From contig QFXG01000028.1 in the NCBI GenBank assembly GCA_003402285.1, positions 329,803 to 393,802 of the forward strand: DNA of 64,000 nt. Reading direction: 5' to 3'. The notes below the pieces were generated by a model. It worked only from the letters and a program-made list of their open reading frames with translations, did not search any database and had not been told where the DNA came from. Source of the DNA: Candidatus Nitrotoga sp. SPKER. GTDB taxonomy: Bacteria > Pseudomonadota > Gammaproteobacteria > Burkholderiales > Gallionellaceae. Of this stretch, positions 33,630 to 45,406 are shown piece by piece. The position numbers were made by a program, and so were the translations under genes. Within the stretch, counting starts at the first letter, position 1; every line of letters begins with the position of its first letter.

Positions 33630-33901
33630 TCTTAATACCCCTAATTAATAATTAATACTTTAAAACCCGCTATTACATTATTTACGGGGGTTCATGTCAA
33701 GCTTATTTTAATTATAAGTAACAAACATAATAAATTACCTATACTTTTAACGTATCATTTATCAAAATTCAGTTAGCCAACAAACAATAAGCAATCGCTA
33801 ATTTCAGAATTTCTCTCAATAGCTTATCTAACAGTGAGTAATTGTTTACCTTCCATGTAGTAGAATGTTCGAAGATTTTTTTGTATTATCATCTGAAAAT
33901 T
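33630..33901. promoter_or_regulatory. AT-rich divergent rpmH-dnaA intergenic region
   Basis: 272 bases of strongly AT-rich sequence between the divergent rpmH and dnaA starts. It must carry both promoters. No consensus DnaA box was seen here, so the origin elements are better placed between dnaA and dnaN. Confidence 0.55.
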
Positions 33902-35254
33902 ATGCGAGACAAAACATTATGGGATTCCTGTCTTCTTTTTTTTGAAGGTACGCTTACCTCACAACAATTTAATTCTTGGATTAAACCTTTGCATTTTGAA
34001 ATTCACGGTAATCAAATTACCTTGACTGCACCTAATAGTTTTACGTTAAAACTTGTACAAGAACGATTCTTACCAGAAATTTCCAAGCAAGCAGAATTAT
34101 TCCTTTCATGCCCACCAAGTTTTGAGTTACGAATAGGAGAAAAATCTCTCAACTCAACTTTTTCAGCATTACCGGTTGCTATAACCGATATTGTCCCACC
34201 TACATCACAACTCACGCTTAATAAACACAAAAATCAAAATAAGCTTAATCCTTTATTATCTTTTGAAAACTTTGTTACTGGTAAGGCAAATCAATTAGCT
34301 CATGCAGCAGCAATACAAGTTGCTGAAACACCTGGCACTACGTATAACCCATTATTTATTTATGGTGGAGTTGGATTAGGAAAAACTCATTTAATTCAGG
34401 CTATTGGAAATCATATAAAACTTGAAAATGCACAGGCAAAAATTTGCTATGTTCATGCTACAAATTATATTTCAGATGTTGTTCGTGCCTTTCAAACTAA
34501 GAAATTTGATGAATTCAAGCAATTTTACAACTCATTAGATTTGCTATTAATTGATGATATTCAATTCATCGCTGATAAAACTGGAACCCAACAGGAATTT
34601 TTCTATACGCTCAATTCATTGATTGATGGACACAAACAAGTTGTAATTACTTGCGACACTTTCCCAAAAGAAATTTCTGGAATGACACCTCGACTTACTT
34701 CTCGATTTAGCTGGGGATTAACCGTAGCTGTTGAACCACCTGGTTTAGAAATGCGAGTAGCCATTTTGCTACAAAAAGCTGCTACTTCTAATAATCCAAT
34801 CAGTGAAGATGTTGCTTTTTTTATTGCTAAACATATTCGCTCTAATATCCGTGAATTAGAGGGTGCACTTAAGCGCATTGATGCTTATTCTCGGTTTCAC
34901 AAACGCACTATCTCTGTAGAACTTACAAAGGAAGCACTTAAAGATTTACTGGCTTCTCAAAATAAACAAATTTCCATAGAAAATATTCAAAAAACTGTAG
35001 CTGATTTTTATCGTATTAAGGTTACTGATCTTCTTTCAAAAAAACGTACACGTTTAATTGCCAGGCCTCGACAAATCGCAATGTGTTTAGCAAGAGAATT
35101 AACACAATTAAGTTTACCGGAAATTGGAAGCGCTTTTGGAGGACGTGACCATACAACAGTTATGTATGCATGTAAAACCATCGAAAGCTTACGTAATCTC
35201 GATACACCTCTTAATGCAGATTTTAATTTACTTAATCAAACATTACGAAATTAA
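33902..35254 (+). CDS. dnaA: Chromosomal replication initiator protein DnaA
   Basis: Origin-binding AAA+ ATPase, 450 aa. Domain I begins LWDSCLLFFEGTLTSQQFNSWI. The AAA+ core has Walker A GGVGLGKTHL and Walker B LLLIDDIQFI. Domain IV ends with the DnaA-box recognition signature CLARELTQLSLPEIGSAFGGRDHTTVMYA. The ATG at 33902 is chosen over a TTG at 33842 because it opens with the conserved domain I; its ribosome-binding site is weak. The gene is much more AT-rich than most of the window. Confidence 0.98.
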   Translation: MRDKTLWDSCLLFFEGTLTSQQFNSWIKPLHFEIHGNQITLTAPNSFTLKLVQERFLPEISKQAELFLSCPPSFELRIGEKSLNSTFSALPVAITDIVPPTSQLTLNKHKNQNKLNPLLSFENFVTGKANQLAHAAAIQVAETPGTTYNPLFIYGGVGLGKTHLIQAIGNHIKLENAQAKICYVHATNYISDVVRAFQTKKFDEFKQFYNSLDLLLIDDIQFIADKTGTQQEFFYTLNSLIDGHKQVVITCDTFPKEISGMTPRLTSRFSWGLTVAVEPPGLEMRVAILLQKAATSNNPISEDVAFFIAKHIRSNIRELEGALKRIDAYSRFHKRTISVELTKEALKDLLASQNKQISIENIQKTVADFYRIKVTDLLSKKRTRLIARPRQIAMCLARELTQLSLPEIGSAFGGRDHTTVMYACKTIESLRNLDTPLNADFNLLNQTLRN

Positions 35255-35468
35255 TATTCTTGAAGTAACTTCGTTAATATTATTTTATATTTTGTGAGTA
35301 AGTATTTTAAAAAATATTTTTTAAAATACTATACACAAAAATTATATTACCTAAATATGCAGTTATTCACATCTTTTTATAAACTCTAATTTGTTAAAAA
35401 CAAATAAAAATACCAAGTTATTCACTATATATAATATCTATTATTGTTATTATTAAGGATATATAAGA
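35255..35468. other. Probable replication origin (oriC) between dnaA and dnaN
   Basis: A 214-base, extremely AT-rich spacer. It contains one consensus DnaA box, TTATTCACA (35363-35371), and three one-mismatch versions of TTATNCACA: TGTGAGTAA (35293-35301, reverse), CTATACACA (35329-35337) and TTATTCACT (35418-35426). A perfect 30-bp palindrome lies at 35301-35330. Position, boxes and AT-richness fit an oriC with an unwinding element. A downstream AT-rich run leads into dnaN. Confidence 0.75.
35301..35330. repeat. Perfect 30-bp AT-rich palindrome in oriC region
   Basis: The 15-base arm AGTATTTTAAAAAAT is followed directly by its exact reverse complement, with no loop. It contains only two G/C pairs. 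It is flanked on each side by near-consensus DnaA boxes that overlap its ends. It could be a cruciform or unwinding element, a protein-binding site, or a weak dnaA terminator. Confidence 0.9.
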
Positions 35469-36575
35469 ATGTTTATTGAAAAGATTGAAAAAGATAATTT
35501 ATTAAACCCACTTCAAAAAATTATTGGAATTGTAGAACGTAAGCAACCTCTCCCTATACTGTCAAATGTATTAATTCAAAAAACAGGTTCTAATATACAT
35601 TTTGTAGCGACTGATCTTGAAATTCAAATTGCAACACAATTGACTGATGTAAATCAAACAAGCTCAGATACTGCAATTACTGTAGCTGCTAAGAAGTTAC
35701 AGGAAATTCTAAAAGTTTTACCTGAAAAAAGTCTAGTTACATTAGACATTCATGAAAATCGTCTGTTAGTAAAAGTCAATAAAAGTAAATTTACTTTACA
35801 AACGTTACCTGCTCAAGATTTTCCAAAGTTTTTAGAACAATTAGAACAAACCATAAAAATTCAAATTGAACAAAATAAACTTAAAAAATTGTTGGGTATG
35901 GTTCAATATGCCATGGCACAACAAGATATTCGTTATTATTTAAATGGTGTTCTATTAGTAATTGATGGCCATTTTTTAAAATTAATAGCAACAGATGGAC
36001 ATCGTCTTGCTTACATTACAACTAAGCTAGATCAAGAATATCCTAAACATGAAATTATTCTGCCTAGAAAAACAATCAATGAACTCATTAAACTTTTAAC
36101 TGATACAGAAGAAAAAATAACATTTGAATTAGCTGAAAATCAAGTTCGTATGACTTTTTCAAATATTATTTTAATTTCTAAAGTAATTGATGGAAAATTT
36201 CCAGATTATGAACGTGTTATTCCTAATTATAGTAATCAACTTACATTAAATAGAATTGAAATATTACAAGCATTACAACGAGCAGCAATTTTATCTAATG
36301 AAAAATTCAGAGGCGTACGTTTTGTATTAACAGAAAAAAATCTGCGCATCATAAGTAATAATAGTGAGCAAGAAGAAGCACAGGAAGATATGGAAATAGA
36401 CTATCAAGGAATTGCACTTGATGTCGGTTTCAATGTTAATTATTTAATGGATGGCTTAAATAATACTGCTACACAAACAGTCATATTCTCATTTGGTGAT
36501 GCGAATAGTAGTATTTTAATCACTATTCCAGGTAATGAAGAGTTTAAGTACGTCATTATGCCCATGCGTATTTAA
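35469..36575 (+). CDS. dnaN: DNA polymerase III subunit beta (sliding clamp)
   Basis: Processivity clamp of 368 aa with three repeated domains. Visible: PLQKIIGIVERKQPLPILSN at the N-terminus, LIATDGHRLAYI in the middle domain and the C-terminal YVIMPMRI that forms the partner-binding pocket. It uses strongly AT-biased codons, like dnaA. Confidence 0.98.
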   Translation: MFIEKIEKDNLLNPLQKIIGIVERKQPLPILSNVLIQKTGSNIHFVATDLEIQIATQLTDVNQTSSDTAITVAAKKLQEILKVLPEKSLVTLDIHENRLLVKVNKSKFTLQTLPAQDFPKFLEQLEQTIKIQIEQNKLKKLLGMVQYAMAQQDIRYYLNGVLLVIDGHFLKLIATDGHRLAYITTKLDQEYPKHEIILPRKTINELIKLLTDTEEKITFELAENQVRMTFSNIILISKVIDGKFPDYERVIPNYSNQLTLNRIEILQALQRAAILSNEKFRGVRFVLTEKNLRIISNNSEQEEAQEDMEIDYQGIALDVGFNVNYLMDGLNNTATQTVIFSFGDANSSILITIPGNEEFKYVIMPMRI

Positions 36576-36650
36576 GTACCTTCTATAACTTAAATTTAGA
36601 GTATTTAAAGTATTATTTTAAATGAGTAATATGTATTAATACATTCTCAA

Positions 36651-36666
36651 TGTTTCACGTGAAACA
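36651..36666. promoter_or_regulatory. parS site, perfect consensus
   Basis: TGTTTCACGTGAAACA, identical to the 16-bp consensus chromosomal parS palindrome. It lies in the dnaN-gyrB spacer, 15 bases before the gyrB start. ParB bound here would sit on top of the gyrB translation-initiation region and close to its promoter. Confidence 0.95.
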
Positions 36667-36671
36667 AATGA

Positions 36672-39062
<2,391 letters not shown>

Positions 39063-39146
39063 TGGCAATTGTTGGTTGTATTAATAAAGTGAAAATTGAA
39101 CTGAGTTAGTAAAAAACTATTATTGCAGTCCATGGAAAAAGCAAAC

Positions 39147-39172
39147 AAAAAGATCCGAGAGGGTCTTTTTTG
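39147..39172 (+). terminator. Rho-independent terminator after gyrB
   Basis: AAAAAGATCC GAGA GGGTCTTTTTT, a short A/T-flanked hairpin with one T-G pair, about 85 bases past the gyrB stop. Confidence 0.85.
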
Positions 39173-39337
39173 TTCTTTGCTCAATTCATGCGACATAATA
39201 CTTACCACTGTGCGACGCCGACTATCCGTTACATTAATTGTTTATCAGGATTAGTTCTCACGGCGGTTGGGTCACTTGCCTGTTGATGGGCTATATGCAT
39301 AGCTACATTAATTTTGGTGAATTTAGATGATCAATTT

Positions 39338-39883
39338 ATGAACTCGAAGTATTGCTCGGTAATATTTATCTTTGGCCCATCCGGAGTAGGTAAATCCTCA
39401 TTCGGTAGTTATCTAAGTAATCATCATAATTGGCTTCATCTTGAAATTGACATTCCCAAAACAAACGATGTTGACATTCACGAGATCAAGCATCATTGGG
39501 ATGAATACCGCAAGGGTAATGTAACTCCTCTTTTGACAGAACTAGATACACGTGTGAAATCCTTAGGTCGGACTGGCTGTGTAATCACCTTCCGTAGCAC
39601 TGATCTTCTCCTTAACAATGAGCTTGAATTTACACAAAAGCAAGGGATCAATGTTGCGTATCTCTATGGAACAGCTGCTGACTGTCTGCTTTCATTTCTT
39701 CAACGTGAAGAGAGCCTTGGCAGTCAACTTGGATTGAATCATTGGCTTACGCACAATCAGCAATCCTATTTACGTATGAGCTTACCCGACCTTTCGTCGT
39801 ATCGGATTAATGTTTTTAAGCCAGATGGCACAAGAAGACAATGGGATGAGGTATCTAGAGAAATTTTCGTGGTTAATAATTAA
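39338..39883 (+). CDS. P-loop nucleoside-kinase-like hypothetical protein
   Basis: A 181-aa protein with a Walker A motif, IFIFGPSGVGKSSFGSYLS, close to the N-terminus. It resembles the layout of small kinases such as shikimate or adenylate kinase, but the family was not identified. Starts are ambiguous: TTG 39314, GTG 39317 and ATG 39338 are all in frame and none has a clear ribosome-binding site; the ATG was taken. It stands alone between the gyrB terminator and a long gene-free stretch, and has lower GC than the glycan cluster to its right. Confidence 0.6.
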   Translation: MNSKYCSVIFIFGPSGVGKSSFGSYLSNHHNWLHLEIDIPKTNDVDIHEIKHHWDEYRKGNVTPLLTELDTRVKSLGRTGCVITFRSTDLLLNNELEFTQKQGINVAYLYGTAADCLLSFLQREESLGSQLGLNHWLTHNQQSYLRMSLPDLSSYRINVFKPDGTRRQWDEVSREIFVVNN

Positions 39884-40759
39884 TCCTAATCTGCTGAGTA
39901 GCGTCCAATTTGCGCTTGATATTGATGACTGTGTACAGCTATGAAAAAGATTAAAACACGTATCCGTTTGCTGTTCTGGTGAAATTGTTTTTACCCAAAC
40001 ATTTGCATGCGATACGGTGTTTGTCACCGGGCAACATTGACTATCCATTACGCGGGTCGCTCATAAAATCCGGGTTTTCCTGGCGATTGGCAAAAACGAA
40101 TACATTTGAGTGAGCCGCTAAGTCAAGCGTGAGTGAGATGTCTGGCAACAGGGAGTGTGCAGCTTTATCACACAGCGTCCAAGTTGACTGGGCGAATTAG
40201 AAAGCTATTTTGCACGAAGCTATAGAACCTTCTGATTTGCCGCCGGTGTTTGCCTCTCTTCTGTTACAAAAAGATCGGTCTTGGCTTTACTAAATTCGAA
40301 AGTTTTTTGTATCCATAAATTGAGGGTGGATAAACTTTGTTGGACTGAACCATAAGAAAATGGAGCATGTGGGGATTGTAAGGTTTTGAAGTGTGGCGTC
40401 AACCCAATCTTAATAAGAGAGCAGGAGTGAGTGGAGCTGAAACGGATATCCTGGAGAAGACTTGTGGCTTTCACGGACGTGTAAACGCCGCACAAACTGT
40501 TCAGTCAAAGCGTTAATTATATGGTTTTCTGAGGGGGTGCATGCGGTAGCCCTTCTGGACACTCAAGGGCGAACTCTTTGCAGCAAGTTTCGGACAAACA
40601 TCATTTATGAACCGTAAATGGTAATATTTGATTAGTTGCAACTTGTATCTTGGGTATTCCAGTCCCTCACGGTTAATTTGTGGAATATACTTTCCTCAAT
40701 ATCGGTTACAGAATATTTGTTCCAGTGCCCCTTCAAAGCCACCCCCTAAAAAAGCGAGA
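39884..40759. other. Long gene-free stretch
   Basis: About 875 bases in which neither strand has a convincing gene; all frames are short and dense with stops. A small inverted repeat (GCCCTT/AAGGGC near 40548-40570) has no T-tract. The in-frame extension of the next gene back to TTG 40628 looks non-coding. It may be an insertion scar or decayed sequence at the left boundary of the glycan cluster. Confidence 0.4.
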
Positions 40760-43726
40760 ATGACTAGCTACAATAAAAAATTGCTACTAACGGTTATTGT
40801 AACTTTGTCAGTTATCGTAATTGGCGGAGGTGTCACTAGTCTTGTTTGGCCGCAAATAGAAATGGAAATGGCACCGTCAGTCTGCGAAGCACGGGGAGCG
40901 ATTGATACGCCGAAAATAGTGGATTCTACCGGCCACGCCAGCATTTATATTGAGGGCTGGGTAGCCGATACCGCGGGAATAAGCCGGGTCGAGATGCGGG
41001 CGAACGGTAAGTTGCTTGCCAGTGCCAAGCCGAGCGTTGTCAGAACAGATGTGACTTCAGCGCTTCCGCAATGCAAATTCCCGCCTGTTTCCGGATATAC
41101 CTTTGCATTTGCGCGTGGGATTATTCCGCCGCATACCTCAGCGTTGGAAGTGCACGCGGTAAACGGCGCTGGTAAGGTGTTTAACGCCGGTCGGGTGCTC
41201 GTTGATTTTTCAAAGCCATTTGGGGTGTTGGACATAACCGAGCCAATCAAAGCTGATGGTCAAAATTTGATTAGCGGTTGGGCGGTGGGAAAGCGGGGGC
41301 CTGTGAAAATACGGGTATTGGCGCAGGATAAAGAAATGTTGATGTTGTTAGCCAACAATAAGCGAGATGACGTTGCCAAGGTTTTCCCAGCTTGGTCACA
41401 GGCAGCAAGCAGTGGTTTCGAGGGGGTGCTGCCAATACAGAAATTGCCGCGCGGCAGTTATCGCCTGAAAATTTTGCTTGAAGATGGCAAAGGACATAGC
41501 AGCGAAATCGTCGGGCCACAGGTGATCAACGATCTGCCGTTTGGCAAAATATTGGCGCAGCATGACAAAATTATGTCGCCCGATGCAATAGAGCTGCGCG
41601 CCTGGCTGGCCGATGAGCAAGGCATCCGGTCTGCAAATGTGGAGACTGAAAGCGGTATACCCCTCGGGAAAATGACACTGACAAAAAAAGAACAGCTGCT
41701 ATCGGCTTTTTCAGACCTTCGTTTTAAGCGTGACCAGGCGAGCGATGCGCCACTCAAGGAGGGTGATCTGTACAATCTGACGGTGCCATTTACCATCATA
41801 CCGCCTGGTTTGCAGCGATTACAGGTGCGAGTGGAAGATAATGTGGGCAATATTGCTGTATTGCCTGGGCCGCTGGCGCTCGATAAAAATTCAACCGCAA
41901 AACAAATGTGTTCTGGCAAGAAATTGCGAGTCTTTTATCCGGGTGGGGCAGTGGATTTTCGTAATAACTTTCACCAGTTGCAGGAATTACGCGGTATGAC
42001 ACAAGGTGGTTGTGTCGAAATTGGTTTCCGCGGGCGTGTTGAATATATGCGTACCACCAAAGGCGAGCAGGCCGATTACATATTTGACCCCAATTTTCCA
42101 GAGCACCTGCGCAATCGCAATGGCAAGGGGATGACCGGCGAATCCTTGAGTGAGTTATTTGAGACTGCGCTGCGTTTTCGCGCACCGTTGATGATCACAC
42201 TAGATGGCGGTGTCTGGGCCGATTCCTCGTTTGCCGTGCCGGATTTGGATATTGTCGATAGGTTGGAACAAGATGAGCGTACCGTGCAATGGAACCAGTT
42301 TGGCAAGTCGGAGCCAGATAACGCCCTGAAAGGTTTGGCTGGCGCCATCAGTAGTCCGGAATTGGCACGCATGATGAGCCTGAATCGTTACAACCGCCGC
42401 TTTCTTGATTATAAAAAGCGTAACTTGCAAGCCGCCGTGCGCGAAATTGTCAAATTCGACCAGACTCATCCCACCCATCATGTGATGATCAACCTCGACC
42501 CGGATGAGTATATCAATCCGTGGTTCTACCTGACCCAGTGGTATGACTACAATCCAGACACATTGCGCCAATACCGAGAATGGTTACTTCATCTCGGCCC
42601 TTACGCAAATGGCGGAGAATTAGCCTTCTCTCGACACGAACCCAGGTTGACGCTGGCCGACGCAAACCGTCTGGCCAAGCAATCCTGGAAGGAAGTGAGC
42701 GCTATTGAACCACCACGCCAATCCATAGACTACAGCGATCAATGGCAGCAATTATGGACGCAATTCAGGCGTCATCTGGTGGCACGTCATTATGACGACC
42801 TCGCTGCCTGGGCAGTAGCAGCAGGTTTACCGCCAGAGCGCATTTATACCAGCCAAACCTTTATCCAGACGGATGTTGCAGTTAGTATCACTGATCGTGC
42901 CAATGGCTGGAACGACCAGGCGGGCGTGTCGATTGAAGGTGCCAAGCCACGCCAAGGCCATTTAGGCGTGATTTTATATGGCTCAGCCAGTCGCAACGAA
43001 GGTAAGCCGCGTAGTGGTAGCAGCCTGATCGACAACATCCGGCGCGTTGATCCTGAATGGGGTGTGGTGGAATTTCATCCCGGCACGATTGCGTTTCCAG
43101 AAAAATTGCCGAATCACGCTGAATCTTATGCCACCATGCAGGCGCTCATAAACGGTGGTGCGTATTTTTTGTCACCGATGTGGGGAAGTTATGTAGGTGA
43201 CCGCATGGTGCACCCCAACAACTTCAAGGCCTACGATGCCATGGAAGGTTCGGCCTATGAGTATCAATTCGTCTGGTGGCTACGCGCAATGCAAGCGTGG
43301 CCAGGTGGCAGCCTGTTTTATCCGTTTGGTAATGAGTTGGTGAAAAGTAATGATGGCTGGGTCCCGGCACCCGGAACACATCTGATAAGCAGCTATGGAG
43401 AGTTGCATCTGACGGGTGAAGGTGTGCACGTTGGTCTGGTTTCACCACAGTGGGAAATGCGCTATTTGACCGCGCCGACTGAGCTTGTCGTAACCGGGAG
43501 TTGGCCGCAGCAAGTCAGAGCATCGGCCGTATTACTACTGGAGAATGGCGAAAAACTGTCTTGCTTATTCCAGTCAACTGGGCAGAACACGGCACATTGT
43601 CTTTTTCCAGCAGCTCAAAAACGGCAAATATCGCGCTTGACGTTGGAGTGGCAGTTGCCTGCTGCGCAGCAAAAAGCGGGTGTCAAGATAAGTGATGTGG
43701 TGATTAAGCTTGTTGAGCCTCGTTGA
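40760..43726 (+). CDS. Large membrane-anchored protein with repeated beta-rich modules and a hydrolase-like C-terminal region
   Basis: 988 aa from ATG 40760. An N-terminal hydrophobic segment (residues about 9-29, followed by a periplasmic chain) anchors or exports it. Residues about 45-420 hold three similar beta-rich, Ig-like modules, recognisable by IYIEGWVADTAGISRVEM, LISGWAVGKRGPVKIRVL and ELRAWLADEQGIRSANVE. The remaining 550 residues contain TIM-barrel-like stretches rich in Trp, Tyr, Asp and Glu, for example MINLDPDEYINPWFYLTQW, reminiscent of glycoside hydrolases, but no specific family was recognised. It is next to glycosyltransferase and methyltransferase genes, so a role in processing or binding a surface glycan is plausible but inferred. 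Confidence 0.6.
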   Translation: MTSYNKKLLLTVIVTLSVIVIGGGVTSLVWPQIEMEMAPSVCEARGAIDTPKIVDSTGHASIYIEGWVADTAGISRVEMRANGKLLASAKPSVVRTDVTSALPQCKFPPVSGYTFAFARGIIPPHTSALEVHAVNGAGKVFNAGRVLVDFSKPFGVLDITEPIKADGQNLISGWAVGKRGPVKIRVLAQDKEMLMLLANNKRDDVAKVFPAWSQAASSGFEGVLPIQKLPRGSYRLKILLEDGKGHSSEIVGPQVINDLPFGKILAQHDKIMSPDAIELRAWLADEQGIRSANVETESGIPLGKMTLTKKEQLLSAFSDLRFKRDQASDAPLKEGDLYNLTVPFTIIPPGLQRLQVRVEDNVGNIAVLPGPLALDKNSTAKQMCSGKKLRVFYPGGAVDFRNNFHQLQELRGMTQGGCVEIGFRGRVEYMRTTKGEQADYIFDPNFPEHLRNRNGKGMTGESLSELFETALRFRAPLMITLDGGVWADSSFAVPDLDIVDRLEQDERTVQWNQFGKSEPDNALKGLAGAISSPELARMMSLNRYNRRFLDYKKRNLQAAVREIVKFDQTHPTHHVMINLDPDEYINPWFYLTQWYDYNPDTLRQYREWLLHLGPYANGGELAFSRHEPRLTLADANRLAKQSWKEVSAIEPPRQSIDYSDQWQQLWTQFRRHLVARHYDDLAAWAVAAGLPPERIYTSQTFIQTDVAVSITDRANGWNDQAGVSIEGAKPRQGHLGVILYGSASRNEGKPRSGSSLIDNIRRVDPEWGVVEFHPGTIAFPEKLPNHAESYATMQALINGGAYFLSPMWGSYVGDRMVHPNNFKAYDAMEGSAYEYQFVWWLRAMQAWPGGSLFYPFGNELVKSNDGWVPAPGTHLISSYGELHLTGEGVHVGLVSPQWEMRYLTAPTELVVTGSWPQQVRASAVLLLENGEKLSCLFQSTGQNTAHCLFPAAQKRQISRLTLEWQLPAAQQKAGVKISDVVIKLVEPR

Positions 43727-43786
43727 TTTAATTTGTACAGACTTGCAATATCCTCGAATCAACGACCTCTTCAGGATGCCATTTTT

Positions 43787-45013
43787 TTAAGAATTGAGAT
43801 TTTTCTCCGGTTTTTGAACCGTTATGTAGGGCTCTTCCACAGCCAAATCCAGAATACTATAGGGTTGTAATGCTGCATCATACTCAACGATTTCGCTAGT
43901 TCTGATTGCTGCGCGGATTAGAATATATCCATAGCTTCTTAATTCTTTTTCAAAATCAGCCAGACGAATAGGATTAAGTTCTTTATAAAAACGCCAATAA
44001 TCTTCGTTTGTGACATTAAAACCTGAACGATCCATGATTGTAGGTTTTGTGGTCATTACCATTTCTTTTAAATCCGCTTCTGGAATGCGCAGATGCAGGT
44101 GTGGTGTCGGATCAAATTCACCTAAATGGCTTCCTATCGCCGAATAATACAAACCTGGGGCGATGAAAAATAATCCACCTGGCTTTAATACCCGATAAAC
44201 TTCATCCAGTGTTTTGTGATACCCGCCTGCAATGTGTTCAAGTGAGCCCCAAGAGATCACAACGTCAAAACTTTCATCGGCATAAGGGATTTCCTCGCAG
44301 CTTTGCTGTAAAAAAGTAAAGTTGTCGGGGATTGTTTGTAAAGGCAATCCGTTTTCCCGTGCGACTCTAGGCAATTCTTTTATGTAATCTACAATATCCA
44401 GGGCGACGAGTTCTTGCGGCTGATAGCGCAGAACGATACTTAAGTCTGTAATTCCTTCGCCCGCACCGATATCCAGAATGCGGCCATGCAGTTTTTCAGA
44501 ATTGGCAAGACAAAGTTCTCCAATGACTTTTGCGGCATGACAAAAATGGCGATGAAACCAATTGATCATACCTTGTCGCCATGACAGCTGATTTAAGCGC
44601 GCTTCTGTTTCAGGAGGGGTATTCCATGTCCCTAACAAAATTTGCTGTGCTGACTCAGTCCCGCTGATGGAAAACAATTGTAATGAATCCGGAACACGAA
44701 CCTTGCTTACCGTTCCCCATGAAACCCCCAGTTCATAGTTGCCCGGTGGAATTGATACGGGCCATTCAAAGTTGAAGCAGAACTCGCCGCATGGCAACCA
44801 AGGCAGGAATATCCCCCCTTGATGCGTATCAGAAGCCACTAAATAGGTGTCAGCCCCTTCACGACGAATGAATAAGCGCATGACAGGATCAAAAACACAT
44901 ATGTCCAGAATCTGAAGGTTCATCTGAACTTTTATGATCTGCCCTTCTTGGTAAATATTAGCGATAGGCTGGACATTTAATTTTGCAGGATCAATGTTGT
45001 TTGGTTGATTCAT
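43787..45013 (-). CDS. Methyltransferase with N-terminal Wzt-C-like carbohydrate-binding domain
   Basis: 408 aa. Residues about 15-120 resemble the C-terminal beta-sandwich of Wzt, the O-antigen-recognising domain of ABC exporters (VFDPVMRLFIRREGADTYLV, LPWLPCGEFCFNFEWP, PPGNYELGVSWG). Residues about 175-330 are a class I SAM methyltransferase with motif I ILDIGAGEGITDLSIV and FDVVISWGSLEHI. The combination suggests a methyltransferase that recognises a polysaccharide, perhaps capping or decorating chain ends. It is transcribed leftward, divergent from the GT41 operon. The start ATG at 45013 is the first of the frame. Confidence 0.75.
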   Translation of the reverse strand: MNQPNNIDPAKLNVQPIANIYQEGQIIKVQMNLQILDICVFDPVMRLFIRREGADTYLVASDTHQGGIFLPWLPCGEFCFNFEWPVSIPPGNYELGVSWGTVSKVRVPDSLQLFSISGTESAQQILLGTWNTPPETEARLNQLSWRQGMINWFHRHFCHAAKVIGELCLANSEKLHGRILDIGAGEGITDLSIVLRYQPQELVALDIVDYIKELPRVARENGLPLQTIPDNFTFLQQSCEEIPYADESFDVVISWGSLEHIAGGYHKTLDEVYRVLKPGGLFFIAPGLYYSAIGSHLGEFDPTPHLHLRIPEADLKEMVMTTKPTIMDRSGFNVTNEDYWRFYKELNPIRLADFEKELRSYGYILIRAAIRTSEIVEYDAALQPYSILDLAVEEPYITVQKPEKNLNS

Positions 45014-45406
45014 GTGGACTCTTCGATCAGTTTAATTAAACGGTTTGAGATGGATTTATTGAATGGCTGGCAGAGATAATCCTATTGGCCGTATATTTGT
45101 TGTGCAGAAGCAGGTAGAAGTTCCGGGGCGCTCAAATAAATCAAAGCTCGCTGTGAATCTGATGGGGCAGCATTTTTGTTATACTGCGACCTTATTCTTG
45201 CTTATTCTAGGCATGTGGTATTGCTTTGATGTCTTTTCTAGTCGTGACTAAGGTACACGTCGTTTTAGCTTGCAAAAGAGTACTTCGTTCTCGTTCTCTT
45301 GTTTATACACGTTGCAAATTATATACGCAATCACTGCTACTCGGAGAACTGAGTATCCAGACATTGATAATGTGCACATCTCCAGAAAATCCTTACGGCA
45401 TCGAAA
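45014..45406. promoter_or_regulatory. Divergent intergenic region between methyltransferase and GT41 operon
   Basis: 393 bases that must hold the promoters of two divergent transcripts. A 62-codon plus-strand frame (45063-45251) has no recognisable product or ribosome-binding site and was not called. No operator was recognised. Confidence 0.4.

Noticed and set aside
39200..40060. Two similar stretches containing GACTATCC(G/A)TTAC near 39220 and 40035, considered as direct repeats of a mobile element
   Set aside because: The similarity covers only about 15 bases and does not extend, so it could be chance.
45063..45251. A 62-codon plus-strand frame with a hydrophobic tail in the methyltransferase-GT41 spacer
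   Set aside because: No ribosome-binding site, no recognisable product, and it lies across a divergent promoter region; likely chance.
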